Shown here: piece after piece, positions 16,981 to 27,246 of the stretch
How the letters are laid out: every line of letters begins with the position of its first letter
Position numbering within the stretch: the stretch's first letter is position 1
Source: Streptococcus sp.
GTDB lineage: Bacteria; Bacillota; Bacilli; Lactobacillales; Streptococcaceae
Length of the DNA stretch: 64,000 nt
Assembly (NCBI GenBank): GCA_003521145.1
Contig: DOTL01000011.1
Location: 1 to 64,000, forward strand
Direction of reading: 5' to 3'
Position numbers and translations under genes: made by a program
The notes under the pieces: generated by a model
Told to the model about the DNA's origin: nothing
What the model saw: only the letters and a program-made list of their open reading frames with translations
The model's database searches: none

Positions 16981-19783
16981 ATGAAAGAGGATAAAAAGGT
17001 AGTCAAACAAGCCAGGCAAAACTTTCGAAGCAACTTAAAATCAGCTCGTATGCATTATCGGAAAGAAGTTAGAGCCTTAAAACAGACTGTTCCTAATAAA
17101 GGACGATTTCGAAAACCAGCTCAAAATTCTCTTTTTCAGGAAAAGAAAACAGAGTTAAAACAAAATTTGCTAGGAAGCCAAAAGGAAGCAGAAGAGAAGT
17201 TCCTAAAGGAAATTACCTATGTGTCTCCTAGATTGTTGAAGGTTAAGGAAATCAAGAACTATCGACTTCCTCATGCCCAAGAACGTTTGCGGACGGCAAG
17301 AAAACATTTGTCAGAAGTGAAACTAAGTGAGAAGCAAAAGGGAGTTAATCCCAAGTTTACTTTCCAAAAAGAAAATCCTTCCCTGAAGTCTCGCTTTCAG
17401 TTTCACCAAGAAAAATCATTTAATCGACTAGGTGCAGAAAAAGAAGTGAGTTCTGCCAAACGTGAGGTCAAACAACTCAAGAAAGTCCAAAAGTCTAAGA
17501 AAATATCGAACAAGTTCACAAGTGGAATCGGTTTAGCTGCATCTGAATCGCTTGACTTGGTAGCACAGGATGATGATTTAGAAGGTTTTAGGACCTTAAA
17601 GGATACTAGTTTGAAAGCCAGACGCTATGGCAGGTTTACCTATCAAGCAGGTAAAGTGGCAGTAAAAAGTGGACAGACTGGTGTGCGGTTTACCAAAACA
17701 AAATTTTCTCATGGAAAGGAACGATTCCAGAACTTCAAAAAGGGAAAAGGATTCACACGCCAGAAAACTCTTAAACCAAGAAGACGCTACCAAACCTTTT
17801 TAAAACTTGCCAGAAAACAAAGTGTCGCAGGTTTCAAAGGAATCGTCCAAGCCATTAAGGGAAGTATGACTTTCTTTTCTGTCCTTGCGGGAAATCCTTT
17901 GACTTGGATTGTCTCAGGCATTCTCTTGATACTCCTTTTGATGATGAGCTTTTTCATGAGTGTTTCAGGTAGTAGTGTCATTCAACAAGATGAAATAGAA
18001 TTGAGTAAGAGCTATACCCACATGACGTGGGAAGATGCGGAGCATACAAGAACCAACGAAAAGGGAATTACCTATTTCACCAAGATTGATGAGGTTATGG
18101 TTTACATGAATCATTAATACCAAGACTATCAGCTTGACGATTTCATGGAAATGGGTGGTACGACCTACAAAGCGTTTCTCAGTCAAGTGTGGACAGACTT
18201 AAATGGTGGAGATTCTATTAAATCCATGTCTGACTTATATAAAGAACCTACTTACAAGCTGTCTGATGAGGACCAGGAAGAGTTAAAGGAGTTGACAGAA
18301 GAAGGCAACTATCTAGCCCTTCAAGAATTGGACAATCCCTTTCAGGGACAGACCGATGAGGATAGCTTAAGCATGACCTACCGATATGGGTATGAGGTCA
18401 TTGATGAGAAACCAACGCTTCATTATCATATCATCTTAGAAGCAAAAGAAGGTCAAGTCATTGTAGCTCCGATGGATAGCAAGGTATCTCTTGATGGAGA
18501 GAACGTTGTTTTGACATCTGGTAAGGGAGTGAATAAGACTAAACTAACCTTGTCTGGCATTCATTCAGGCCGAGTGAGTGAACATCAACAAGTCTTGGCA
18601 GGAGACATTATTGGTGAGACCAAGGATGGAACAGGTCTAAAGGTCACCTATCAAAAGGTTGATGATGACACGGATAAGTTGATCTATGTCAATCCAGCTT
18701 TCTACTTTCCAAAAGTGATTCAGGTTCAGACCACCATTATTCCAACTATCGGTCAGTTTGGCGGCGATGAGTTCGAGAGAGCCAAGGCAATTTATGACTA
18801 TCTCAAAAGTAATGGAGCAAGCAATCAAGCCATCGCAGCCATTCTAGGAAATTGGTCGGTAGAATCCTCCATTAATCCAAAACGAGCTGAAGGCGACTAT
18901 TTATCTCCCCCTATTGGTGCGACAGACAGTTCGTGGGATGATGAGGGCTGGCTCTCACTTAATGGTCCAACTATATACAATGGACGTTACCCAAATATTC
19001 TCAAACGTGGTTTAGGCTTAGGCCAATGGACAGATACCGCGGATGGGTCACGCAGACATACTTTATTGTTGGAATATGCCAAAGGAAAACATCAAAAGTG
19101 GTATGACTTAGGGTTACAACTGGATTTCATGTTGCATGGGGATAGTCCTTATTACACCAACTGGTTAAAGGACTTCTTCAAAAATACAGGTAGTCCAGCT
19201 AGTCTTGCCCAACTCTTTCTCATTTACTGGGAAGGAAATAGTGGTGATAAGCTACTTGAACGTCAGACACGAGCAAGTGAGTGGTATTACCAAATTGAAA
19301 AAAGGCTTTAGTCAACCTAACGGTGGGACAGCACAAAGTGATCCAAAAGCACTTGAAGCTGTACGAGGAGACCTTTTTGAAAACTCTGTTCCAGGAGGTG
19401 GTGACGGTATGGGGTATGCCTACGGCCAATGTACTTGGGGAGTTGCAGCCCGTATCAACCAACTGGGTCTAAAACTCAAAGGTAAAAACGGTGAGAAGAT
19501 TCCAATTATCAGTACCATGGGCAATGGCCAAGATTGGGTACGAACAGCCGCAAGTCTAGGTGGAGAGACAGGGACAAGTCCGCAAGCAGGAGCTATACTT
19601 TCATTTGCGGGAGGAGGACATGGCACACCAGCAGAATACGGACATATAGCTTTTGTGGAGAAAGTCTACCCAGACGGCTCATTCCTTATCTCCGAAACCA
19701 ACTACAATGGCAATCCCAACTACACCTTCCGTAAATTATCGGGAGTGGATAGTAGCTTGAGTTTTGCTTATACGACGAAATAA
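16981..19783 (+). pseudogene. Broken conjugation peptidoglycan hydrolase (lysozyme + CHAP)
   Basis: One ancestral gene of about 934 codons now reads in three pieces. Piece 1 (16981-18117) has a long basic coil and a membrane segment near residue 300-330 (TWIVSGILLILLLMMSFFMS), then ends at TAA 18115 after VYMNH. The same frame reopens at once (YQDYQLDDFMEMGG) and gives a lysozyme-like domain (GGDEFERAKAIYDYLKSNG, GNWSVESSINP). At 19296-19304 a GAAAAAAGG run has one A too many and shifts the frame before a CHAP domain (YGQCTWGVAARI, GHIAFVEKV). The intact protein would open the wall for the transfer channel. The two lesions are independent; one is in a homopolymer and might be a sequencing error. 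Confidence 0.85.
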
Positions 19784-19784
19784 A

Positions 19785-19827
19785 AAAGGATATGCTAACA
19801 AAACAAAAAGATGTTAGCATATTCTTT
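19785..19827 (+). terminator. Terminator of the transfer operon
   Basis: ATATGCTAAC (19790-19799) pairs with GTTAGCATAT (19813-19822) in a perfect 10-bp stem, flanked by an A-run and TTCTTTT, so it may serve the opposing abiE genes too. Confidence 0.85.
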
Positions 19828-19868
19828 TGGTTTAATGTCACGATTACCTAGTGGGGCAGATAAAAGTT

Positions 19869-20714
19869 TTAATCAGAGTCTGTAGAAATAATAATTGTAA
19901 TAAGACTAATCATCTCATCAAGAACATCTGCAAGTGAAATCCCCTTTGTATAGCTATATTTTTTTGAATAATTTTGCCATTGTTTATTCTGAATAGGGTC
20001 AGATTTGAACCTTTCGAGTAGTTCAACAATCTTTTCAAAATCGAGTTCTGTTTCGCGATATGAAAATGTTCTCTGACAGGCATTTTTCAATTGAATGAAG
20101 TCAATGTCTTCTTTCTTCAGTTTTGAAAGAATATAAACATCGTAAAAATCTTTGCTTCTGCTGTTCAAGAAGTTGCGTGAATAGATGGTTTGAAGTTTCT
20201 CAGCTAGAATTGTTTCAATTGTATAAGCAATGATTGGAAAATTGTCTTCATCAAAAATAGCTTTATAGTCGTATGTAATCGGCTGAGGAGTTACAACATC
20301 ACCTGTCGCAATATCCAAATGGATAACTTGTTTAATATTCTCAAGTTGGCACAAAATGGTTGCTCGATAGCCACCATAGTCATCACTTTCTTTAATAGCT
20401 GTGATTGATTGAATCACAAAAGATATACCTTCTTCGGAATCTGCTAAAATTTCCTTGAGTTGCTGCTTCACAGTATTTTCTGAAAGTGTTATTCGATGGA
20501 ACAAAAAATCAATATCAACCGTGCTACGAGACTCGACTCCAATAACATTTGACAGTAGGAATCCCCCTTTGAAGATATAGTGATTTGAATAGGTACTCTG
20601 ACTTAATTTTTTCAAAATCACTTCTAGAAAGTAATAGGTCATCACGGAATTAAAGGTTAATCCGGTATTCTTTGATATTTTATGACAGAGTGCTGTTAGC
20701 TTAGCTTTGTTCAT
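19869..20714 (-). CDS. abiEii: AbiEii nucleotidyltransferase toxin
   Basis: A 281-residue AbiEii/AbiGii-type toxin. The DNA polymerase beta-like fold is shown by KGGFLLSN (about 48-55) followed by STVDIDFLF, the metal-binding Asp pair, and later AEKLQTIYSRNFLNSRSKDF with the conserved K/R-D segment. In type IV systems AbiEii transfers nucleotides to tRNA or other targets and AbiEi opposes it, giving phage exclusion and element maintenance. Its start overlaps the abiEi stop by four bases. It appears intact. Confidence 0.9.
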   Translation of the reverse strand: MNKAKLTALCHKISKNTGLTFNSVMTYYFLEVILKKLSQSTYSNHYIFKGGFLLSNVIGVESRSTVDIDFLFHRITLSENTVKQQLKEILADSEEGISFVIQSITAIKESDDYGGYRATILCQLENIKQVIHLDIATGDVVTPQPITYDYKAIFDEDNFPIIAYTIETILAEKLQTIYSRNFLNSRSKDFYDVYILSKLKKEDIDFIQLKNACQRTFSYRETELDFEKIVELLERFKSDPIQNKQWQNYSKKYSYTKGISLADVLDEMISLITIIISTDSD

Positions 20715-21301
20715 ATTAGAACCTCCAGAGTTTGTTTGACCTTGTCCAAGGTGTTCATTTTTGTCGCATATTCATAGAGTTTTGTAAGATTTTTTTTAGG
20801 ATAGTTTCCGTAATGTTGAAGTGTTTTGACAAAAAGCTCAGTATCTATTTTTTCTCGATGAATCACAAAATCACAGATAATGCGTTCAAAATCATACACT
20901 CTTACTTCGTTTCCCATAGGGGTTTTTACAAGTGTAATTCCTAGTTCGCTATATTCCTTAGAAACGGAATGAATGTTCAGATTTGCTGGAGGAGTATTAA
21001 AACGGTAGCCTCTAGGCATGGTTACGTCAAAATATTGAGGAATTTCATCTGTAAATTGCTGCAGGTAAAGCGCTGAGATATAAGAGAAAACAGCCTTGGG
21101 ATAACGGTACTGAAAGAAGTAGTATTCGTCGTAGTCTCCATTCTGGGTTAGGAAAATTCCTTTTTCGACGCGGTAAATAATCCCTTCTTTTTCTAGTCTT
21201 GTCAAATATATTGTTGGAATATTTAGTGCTTTACAATCTTTATAGGTGATAATGCCATTGTGGTTTTCTATAAATTCAAGTAGAATCTCTTTTTTTGACA
21301 T
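20711..21301 (-). CDS. abiEi: AbiEi antitoxin and autorepressor
   Basis: From ATG 21301 (196 residues) rather than the first in-frame ATG, because GGAGTAAGT immediately precedes it. Residues 1-70 form a winged helix (KKEILLEFIENHNGIITYKD), and the rest is the AbiEi C-terminal antitoxin domain, including the YPKAVFSYISALYLQQF segment. The protein counters AbiEii and represses the operon. A large inverted repeat covers the promoter just upstream. Confidence 0.88.
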   Translation of the reverse strand: MSKKEILLEFIENHNGIITYKDCKALNIPTIYLTRLEKEGIIYRVEKGIFLTQNGDYDEYYFFQYRYPKAVFSYISALYLQQFTDEIPQYFDVTMPRGYRFNTPPANLNIHSVSKEYSELGITLVKTPMGNEVRVYDFERIICDFVIHREKIDTELFVKTLQHYGNYPKKNLTKLYEYATKMNTLDKVKQTLEVLI

Positions 21302-21317
21302 ACTTACTCCTTTCATT

Positions 21318-21364
21318 GTTGCTTTTACACTACAATTTTACAATATTTGTAGTGCAAAAGCAAC
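21318..21364 (-). promoter_or_regulatory. abiE promoter covered by an 18-bp inverted repeat
   Basis: GTTGCTTTTACACTACAA (21318-21335) and TTGTAGTGCAAAAGCAAC (21347-21364) are inverted copies with one mismatch, 11 bases apart. On the minus strand TTGCTT and TAAAAT are 17 bases apart inside this stretch. S. agalactiae AbiEi is known to bind paired inverted repeats over its own promoter, so this is the likely operator. Confidence 0.8.
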
Positions 21365-21385
21365 ATTTTCTTTTCCCTTAATGTA

Positions 21386-21420
21386 TTGTGATACCAAAAT
21401 CAAGCCTTCTTTTTTATGAT
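21386..21420 (+). promoter_or_regulatory. ICE promoter motif, copy 2 (adhesin gene)
   Basis: TTGTGATACCAAAATCAAG at 21386-21404 and TATGAT at 21415-21420, identical in the first 19 bases to the copy at 10736. A 160-base leader follows before the adhesin start, with no other feature recognised apart from the ribosome-binding site. Confidence 0.65.
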
Positions 21421-21581
21421 GGTATTGAACTTGGGCTACGGGCTGTACAAAAAAGAGAGTTTCTCCTAGAACGGAAAGTTCTTCGTCAAAACTTCTATTT
21501 TTGTCGTGCTCGCTTAACGCCCTCGTATCTAATATAGAGTGACAGTTTGTTGCTACAGAAAAAAGAAAAGAAGGACTATTT

Positions 21582-24500
21582 ATGACCAAAACATGTAATC
21601 ATCACTTTCTTGTCAATCAGGTAAAAGGCGAGAAACACGTCTTTCGCAAGAGTAAAAAATATCGCACTCTATGTTCCGTTGCCCTTGGAACCATGGTGAC
21701 GGCTGTTGTTGCTTGGCGAGGAACGGTTGCACATGCTGATGAAGTTACACCATCAGTTGACACCACCATTCAACGAACGGAAAATCCAGCCACGAATTTA
21801 CCAGAAGCACAGCCAACCCCTGTTTCTGAACAAACTGAAAGTATAGCGTCAACTGGTCAATCTATTGGAGCGATTGCTGTCACTGTACCGCATGATACGG
21901 TAACACAAGCGGTTGAAGAGGCAAAGGCTGAAGAAATTTCTACGGTTGAAGATAGTCCAATGGACTTGGGGAATACAACTTCTGCGTCAGAGACCAACCA
22001 ACAAATTTCAAAAGCAGAAGCAGATGCCCAAAATCAAGTTGAGGCTATCAATGAAGTTACTGAAACCTACAAAGCTGATAAAGCGACATACGAATCAAAT
22101 AAAGCTCGCATTGAACAAGAAAATAAGGAGCTGACACAGGCCTACGAAGGGGCCAACCAAACTGGTAAAGAGACAAATGCTTTGGTTGATACCAAAGTCA
22201 ATGACCTAAAATCCCAGTATGCAGATGCTGATGTGACAGTAAAAGAACAAGTAGTTTCATTAGGAAATGGGACATCTGTACTTGACTATACAAACTATGG
22301 CAAGGCTGTTGAAACCATTCAAACTACTAACGAACAAGCTGTAGCGGATTATCTTACAAAGAAAGCCAAGGCAGATGATATTGTTGCGAAAAATCAGGCC
22401 ATTCAAAAAGAAAATGAAGCTGGACTTGCTAAGGCAAAGGCAGATAACGAAGCCATTGAAAGGCGTAATCAGGCAGGTCAAGCAGCTATAGATGCTGAAA
22501 ACCGTGCAGGTCAATCTGCGGTAGATCAGGCTAATCAGGAGAAACAACAATTAGTTTCAGATCGAGTAGCTGAGATTGAAGCCATTACAAAACGCAATCA
22601 AGCAAAAGAAGTCGCAGCCAGAAAAGAGAATGAAGCGATCGATGCCTACAATGCCAAAGAAATGGAACGCTATCAACGTGACTTGGCCGAGATTTCAAAA
22701 GGTGAAGAAGGTTATATTTCTGAAGCCCTTGCTCAAGCTCTCAACCTCAATAATGGTGAGCCCCAAGCACAACATGGGGCCATTACCCGAAATCCTGATC
22801 AGATTATTTCAACTGGCGATGCTATGCTTGGGGGCTACTCAAGAATCTTAGATTCCAGGGGCTTCTTTGTCTATGATAGCTTCAAAACAGGTGAGACCCT
22901 TAGTTTTAACTATCAAAATCTTCAACATGCACGATTTGATGGGAAAAAGATTAGCCGTGTGTCTTACGATATTACCAACCTTGTATCACCAGCTGGAACC
23001 GCTGCCGTGAAGCTGGTTGTACCAAATGATCCTACCGAAGGCTTTATCGCCTACCGAAATGATGGAAATGGTGACTGGCGAACGGATAAGATGGAGTTTC
23101 GCGTAGTTGCTAAGTATTTCTTGGAAGACGGTTCGCAAGTTACCTTCTCCAAAGAAAAACCAGGTGTCTTTACACACTCGTCCCTCAATAATAATGACAT
23201 TGGTCTAGAATATGTTAAAGATTCATCTGGGAAATTTGTGCCGATTAATGGCTCAACCGTTCAAGTGACTAATGAAGGTCTAGCACGTTCTTTGGGTTCC
23301 AACCGTGTAAGTGATTTGAACTTACCTGAGGAATGGGATACCACATCAAGTCGTTATGCTTATAAAGGAGCTATTGTCTCAACGGTCACATCGGGCAATA
23401 CCTACACAGTCACCTTTGGACAAGGCGATATGCCACAGAATGTTGGATTATCTTACTGGTTTGCCTTGAATACCCTACCAGTGGCACGTACAGTAACACC
23501 TTATAGTCCCAAACCTCATGTAACGGTGGAACTTGAACCCGTTCCAGAACCGATTACGGTAACACCTGATGTTTATACACCAAAAACCTTTACACCAGAA
23601 AAGCCTGTAACCTTCACGCCAAAGCCTTTGGAAGAAGTGGTGCAGCCTAGTCTAACTTTGACCAAGGTAACCTTACCTGTTAAACCTATTCCAAAAGAAC
23701 TTCCAACACCACCACAAGTACCGACTGTCCATTATCATGCTTACCGTTTAACGACAACTCCAGAGATTTTGAAAGAAGTGGTCAATAGTGACCAAGCTAA
23801 TCTTCATGAGAAAACAGTCGCAAAAGATTCAACGGTGATTTATCCCTTAACAGTTGATGCCTTTTCATCCAATCGTGCTCAAACGACTAGTCTCATTTTT
23901 GAGGACTACTTGCCTGCTGGTTACCTGTTTGATAAGGAAGCAACACAAAAAGAGAATGAAAACTATATCCTTAGCTTTGATGAGACTAAGAATTTTGTGA
24001 CCTTGACCGCAAAAGAAAACTTGTTGCAGGAGGTAAATAAAGATTTAACCAGGGTTTATCAATTGACCGCCCCCAAACTTTATGGAACTGTTCAAAATGA
24101 TGGGGCAACCTATTCCAATAGTTATAAACTCCTTTTGAACAAGGGAGCAGCCAATGCTTATACAGTCACTTCAAATATTGTGACGGTTCGTACACCAGGT
24201 GATGGAGAAACAACTACACTCATTAAACCAGAGAAAAACAATGAAAACGTGGATGGTGTTCTCATAAATGATACGGTCGTAGCTCTTGGTACAACCAACC
24301 ACTACCGATTGACTTGGGATTTGGACCAGTATCAGGGAGATCGTTCTGCTAAAGAGACAATTGCACGAGGCTTCTTCTTTGTGGACGATTACCCAGAGGA
24401 AGTGCTTGATGTGGTGGAAAATGGCATATCAGTTACTACCCTTGATGGTCAGAAGGTATCAGGTATAACGGTTAAAACCTATGCTTCGTTAAATGAAGCC

Positions 24501-26471
24501 CCTAAAGACCTTCAAGATAAATTAGCTCGTGCCAAGATTACACCGACAGGTGCCTTTCAAGTCTTTATGCCCGATGACAACCAAGCCTTTTATGACCAGT
24601 ATGTCAAAACAGGTACATCTTTAGCTTTACTGACCAAAATGACGGTTAAAGATAGTCTCTACGGTCAGACAAAAACCTATACAAACAAGGCTTACCAAGT
24701 AGATTTCGGCAATGGCTATGAAACCAAGGAAGTGACCAACTCCCTTGTTTCTCCAGAACCTAAGAAAAAAACCCTCAACAAATTGGATATCAATGGGAAG
24801 CCAATGCTAGTGGGAACTCAAAATCACTATACTCTCTCATGGGATTTGGACCAATATCGAGGGATTAAAGCTGATAAGTCTCAGATTGCACAAGGATTTT
24901 ACTTTGTGGATGATTATCCAGAAGAAGCTTTATTGCCGGATGAAGCAGCTATTCAGTTTATCACATCTGATGGCAAAACAGTTTCAGGAATCACTGTGAA
25001 GTCTTATTCTCGATTATCAGAAGCTCCTAAATCTTTACAAGCAGCCCTTTCTAAACAAAAAATTCAGCCTAAAGGAGCTTTTCAAGTTTTCATGCATGAA
25101 GACCCACAAGCCTTTTATGAATCTTATGTGACCAAGGGGGAGAATATTACCATCGTCACTCCGATGACGGTTTTGGAAACCATGCTTAATTCAGGGAAGT
25201 CTTATGAAAACATGGCCTATCAGGTGGACTTTGGCCAAGCTTATGAAACCAACACGGTGACCAATTTTGTCCCTAAAGTAACTCCACACAAGTCTAATAC
25301 CAATCAAGAGGGCATGTCTATTGATGGAAAGACTGTCCTTCCGAATACAGTCAATTATTACAAAATTGTTCTGGATTACAGTCAATACAAGGACATGGTC
25401 GTGACGGATGATGTTCTTGCCAAGGGATTCTACATGGTAGATGATTACCCAGAAGAAGCTCTTACCCTAAATCCTGATGGCATTCAAGTTTTGGATAAGG
25501 ATGGCAATCGTGTATCTGGTATCTCTGTCAGCACCTATGCAAGTTTGTCAGAAGCTCCGAAAGTCGTTCAAGATGCCATGGCTAAACGTCAGTTTACGCC
25601 TAAAGGAGCCATTCAAGTCCTTAGTAGCGATGATCCAAAAGCCTTTTATGAGACCTATGTGAAGACTGGACAAACCTTAGTTGTCACGCTTCCGATGACG
25701 GTTAAAAATGAGCTGACCAAAACAGGTGGTCAGTACGAAAATACAGCCTATCAAATTGATTTTGGATTGGCCTATGTCACGGAAACAGTGGTCAATAATG
25801 TTCCCAAACTAGACCCACAAAAGGATGTGGTGATTGACTTATCTCATAAAAATGACAGCCTTGACGGGAAAGAAGTGGCCCTGAATCAAACCTTTAACTA
25901 TCGCTTAGTTGGAGCGATGATTCCAAGCAATCGTGCGACTGATTTATTTGAATATGGTTTTGAAGATAACTATGATGAAAAGCATGATGAGTACAATGGT
26001 GTTTATCGCAGCTATCTGATGACAGATGTTACCCTCAAAGACGGTTCAGTCTTAAAAGAGGGGACAGAAGTCACGAAATATACCTTGCAACAGGTAGATA
26101 CAGAAAATGGCCTTGTGTCAATTTCATTTGATAAATCCTTCTTAGAAACTATCTCTGATGATTCAGCCTTTCAGGCAGATGTTTACCTTCAGATGAAACG
26201 GATTGCGACTGGCCAGGTGGAGAATACCTATCTCCATACAGTGAATGGCTATGTCATCAATTCAAATACAGTTGTAACACATACACCTGAACCTGAAGAA
26301 CCAAGTCCAAATCAACCTACCCCACCTCAACCACCAATTGAGATTATTGAGCCGCCTGTTCCAGCAAGCGTCTTGCCAAATACAGGCGAACAGGAATCCC
26401 TTTTGGGCTTGATTGGAGCTGGTATTCTGCTTGGTACGGCTTTTGGACTGAAGAAAAAGGAGGAGAAGTAG
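21582..26471 (+). CDS. LPXTG cell-wall adhesin, antigen I/II type
   Basis: A 1629-residue surface protein. The signal peptide covers about 1-52 (basic KSKKYR, hydrophobic core, cleavage near VAHA). An alanine-rich coiled coil (about 130-345) with repeated NxAGQxAID/ENxAGQ units is followed by a V-like domain to about 630, a proline-rich stretch to about 720, then repeated C-terminal domains with GFFFVDDYPEE-like motifs that probably form isopeptide bonds. LPNTG at about 1598, a hydrophobic helix and KKKEEK end the protein, so sortase anchors it. In the ICE it may aid mating contact or host binding. It is transcribed from its own ICE-type promoter. Confidence 0.9.
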   Translation: MTKTCNHHFLVNQVKGEKHVFRKSKKYRTLCSVALGTMVTAVVAWRGTVAHADEVTPSVDTTIQRTENPATNLPEAQPTPVSEQTESIASTGQSIGAIAVTVPHDTVTQAVEEAKAEEISTVEDSPMDLGNTTSASETNQQISKAEADAQNQVEAINEVTETYKADKATYESNKARIEQENKELTQAYEGANQTGKETNALVDTKVNDLKSQYADADVTVKEQVVSLGNGTSVLDYTNYGKAVETIQTTNEQAVADYLTKKAKADDIVAKNQAIQKENEAGLAKAKADNEAIERRNQAGQAAIDAENRAGQSAVDQANQEKQQLVSDRVAEIEAITKRNQAKEVAARKENEAIDAYNAKEMERYQRDLAEISKGEEGYISEALAQALNLNNGEPQAQHGAITRNPDQIISTGDAMLGGYSRILDSRGFFVYDSFKTGETLSFNYQNLQHARFDGKKISRVSYDITNLVSPAGTAAVKLVVPNDPTEGFIAYRNDGNGDWRTDKMEFRVVAKYFLEDGSQVTFSKEKPGVFTHSSLNNNDIGLEYVKDSSGKFVPINGSTVQVTNEGLARSLGSNRVSDLNLPEEWDTTSSRYAYKGAIVSTVTSGNTYTVTFGQGDMPQNVGLSYWFALNTLPVARTVTPYSPKPHVTVELEPVPEPITVTPDVYTPKTFTPEKPVTFTPKPLEEVVQPSLTLTKVTLPVKPIPKELPTPPQVPTVHYHAYRLTTTPEILKEVVNSDQANLHEKTVAKDSTVIYPLTVDAFSSNRAQTTSLIFEDYLPAGYLFDKEATQKENENYILSFDETKNFVTLTAKENLLQEVNKDLTRVYQLTAPKLYGTVQNDGATYSNSYKLLLNKGAANAYTVTSNIVTVRTPGDGETTTLIKPEKNNENVDGVLINDTVVALGTTNHYRLTWDLDQYQGDRSAKETIARGFFFVDDYPEEVLDVVENGISVTTLDGQKVSGITVKTYASLNEAPKDLQDKLARAKITPTGAFQVFMPDDNQAFYDQYVKTGTSLALLTKMTVKDSLYGQTKTYTNKAYQVDFGNGYETKEVTNSLVSPEPKKKTLNKLDINGKPMLVGTQNHYTLSWDLDQYRGIKADKSQIAQGFYFVDDYPEEALLPDEAAIQFITSDGKTVSGITVKSYSRLSEAPKSLQAALSKQKIQPKGAFQVFMHEDPQAFYESYVTKGENITIVTPMTVLETMLNSGKSYENMAYQVDFGQAYETNTVTNFVPKVTPHKSNTNQEGMSIDGKTVLPNTVNYYKIVLDYSQYKDMVVTDDVLAKGFYMVDDYPEEALTLNPDGIQVLDKDGNRVSGISVSTYASLSEAPKVVQDAMAKRQFTPKGAIQVLSSDDPKAFYETYVKTGQTLVVTLPMTVKNELTKTGGQYENTAYQIDFGLAYVTETVVNNVPKLDPQKDVVIDLSHKNDSLDGKEVALNQTFNYRLVGAMIPSNRATDLFEYGFEDNYDEKHDEYNGVYRSYLMTDVTLKDGSVLKEGTEVTKYTLQQVDTENGLVSISFDKSFLETISDDSAFQADVYLQMKRIATGQVENTYLHTVNGYVINSNTVVTHTPEPEEPSPNQPTPPQPPIEIIEPPVPASVLPNTGEQESLLGLIGAGILLGTAFGLKKKEEK
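24240..25800 (+). repeat. Three tandem adhesin domain repeats
   Basis: Three units of roughly 500 bases (starting about 24240, 24770 and 25300) each encode a domain with a Y(R/T/K)xxxDxxQY motif, then the VDDYPEE motif, QKVSGITV-like and AFQVF-like segments and a closing YQVDFG. They are diverged copies of the antigen I/II C-terminal domain, possibly able to recombine. Confidence 0.75.
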
Positions 26472-26663
26472 ATGAATCCAAAAACCATTTATGAAATGGA
26501 TTCAGACCAAGATGGTTTGACAGACGCTCAGGAACTGGCTCTTGGGACCAATCCATATGCTATTGACACAGATGGTGATGGTCAAGCTGATTTAGAAGAG
26601 CTAAAATCTGGACATTCACCACTAGACCCACTAAAGGAGTTGTGTGATGGCTTGGAACTTTGA
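26472..26663 (+). CDS. Small EF-hand/thrombospondin-3-like calcium-binding protein
   Basis: A 63-residue acidic product beginning directly after the adhesin stop. Two DxDxDG loops (DSDQDGLTDAQE and DTDGDGQADLEE) are calcium-binding motifs of the thrombospondin type 3/dockerin kind. There is no signal peptide. The coding sequence overlaps the next start by 17 bases. It may once have been part of the surface protein or may act as a cytosolic calcium protein; its role is not known. Confidence 0.65.
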   Translation: MNPKTIYEMDSDQDGLTDAQELALGTNPYAIDTDGDGQADLEELKSGHSPLDPLKELCDGLEL

Positions 26664-27198
26664 CACCATGAAAGAGGCTTTGTCTGAAATGGAGAAGGAC
26701 GATTACCAAGAGTTTATCAAGGCCTTTCTCTCTTTGGAACTAAGTATCTCTGATAGAACAATCCTCAATCAAGTTTATCAAGATTATATGGATGAAGATG
26801 ACTTGTCCTTGGTTAGCGATGAACTAAGAGTCAAAGTGGATGATTACCAGGATGAGGTGCAAGCAGATATTACGGATATTCTTGAAAAATTGTATGGCAC
26901 AGGCGAGGGCACTAGTTTTATCATGGATGTCATGTCTTCGAATAGTCTTTCTGACACGATGGATCAATATGAAATTTTGGATAGTGAAGACTATTCCTTA
27001 ATCGGTCTTGAAACCTTACAGGCTATGATTCAACAGGACTTAGCCATTTCCAGTCAGGATTATTTTGGAGATCTGGTTCATCTTGCTTTGCAGAAAGATT
27101 TACTAGACCAGAAAAGTCATTTCTTACAACACTATGTGGCAACTGTAATGGAAGGTATTCCACAAGAAAGAGACCAACGAGCCTTGGTCCTAGATTAA
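26647..27198 (+). CDS. ICE protein of unknown function
   Basis: A 183-residue acidic, helix-rich protein from ATG 26647 (AAAGGAG precedes; GTG 26644 is the alternative). It contains many Asp/Glu-rich stretches such as DYMDEDDLSLVSDELRVKVD and no motif that I recognise. It is co-transcribed with the adhesin and ends at a strong terminator. Confidence 0.65.
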   Translation: MAWNFDTMKEALSEMEKDDYQEFIKAFLSLELSISDRTILNQVYQDYMDEDDLSLVSDELRVKVDDYQDEVQADITDILEKLYGTGEGTSFIMDVMSSNSLSDTMDQYEILDSEDYSLIGLETLQAMIQQDLAISSQDYFGDLVHLALQKDLLDQKSHFLQHYVATVMEGIPQERDQRALVLD

Positions 27199-27201
27199 CG
27201 C

Positions 27202-27232
27202 AAGGGCTGAGAAACACTCTCGGCCCTTTTAA
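27202..27232 (+). terminator. Terminator after the adhesin operon
   Basis: AAGGGC-GAGA pairs with TCTCGGCCCTT, with one unpaired base, followed by TTTT. The next gene starts 15 bases later. Confidence 0.8.
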
Positions 27233-27246
27233 AATGGGAGGAAAAA

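Noticed and set aside
18145..19311. A separate 388-residue lysozyme gene
   Set aside because: It is in the same frame as the upstream piece and separated only by one stop; it has no ribosome-binding site and its domains complete the upstream protein. Treated as part of one pseudogene.
21338..21589. Minus-strand open frame upstream of the adhesin
   Set aside because: It covers the ICE promoter motif and abiE operator, has no protein-like composition and no ribosome-binding site.
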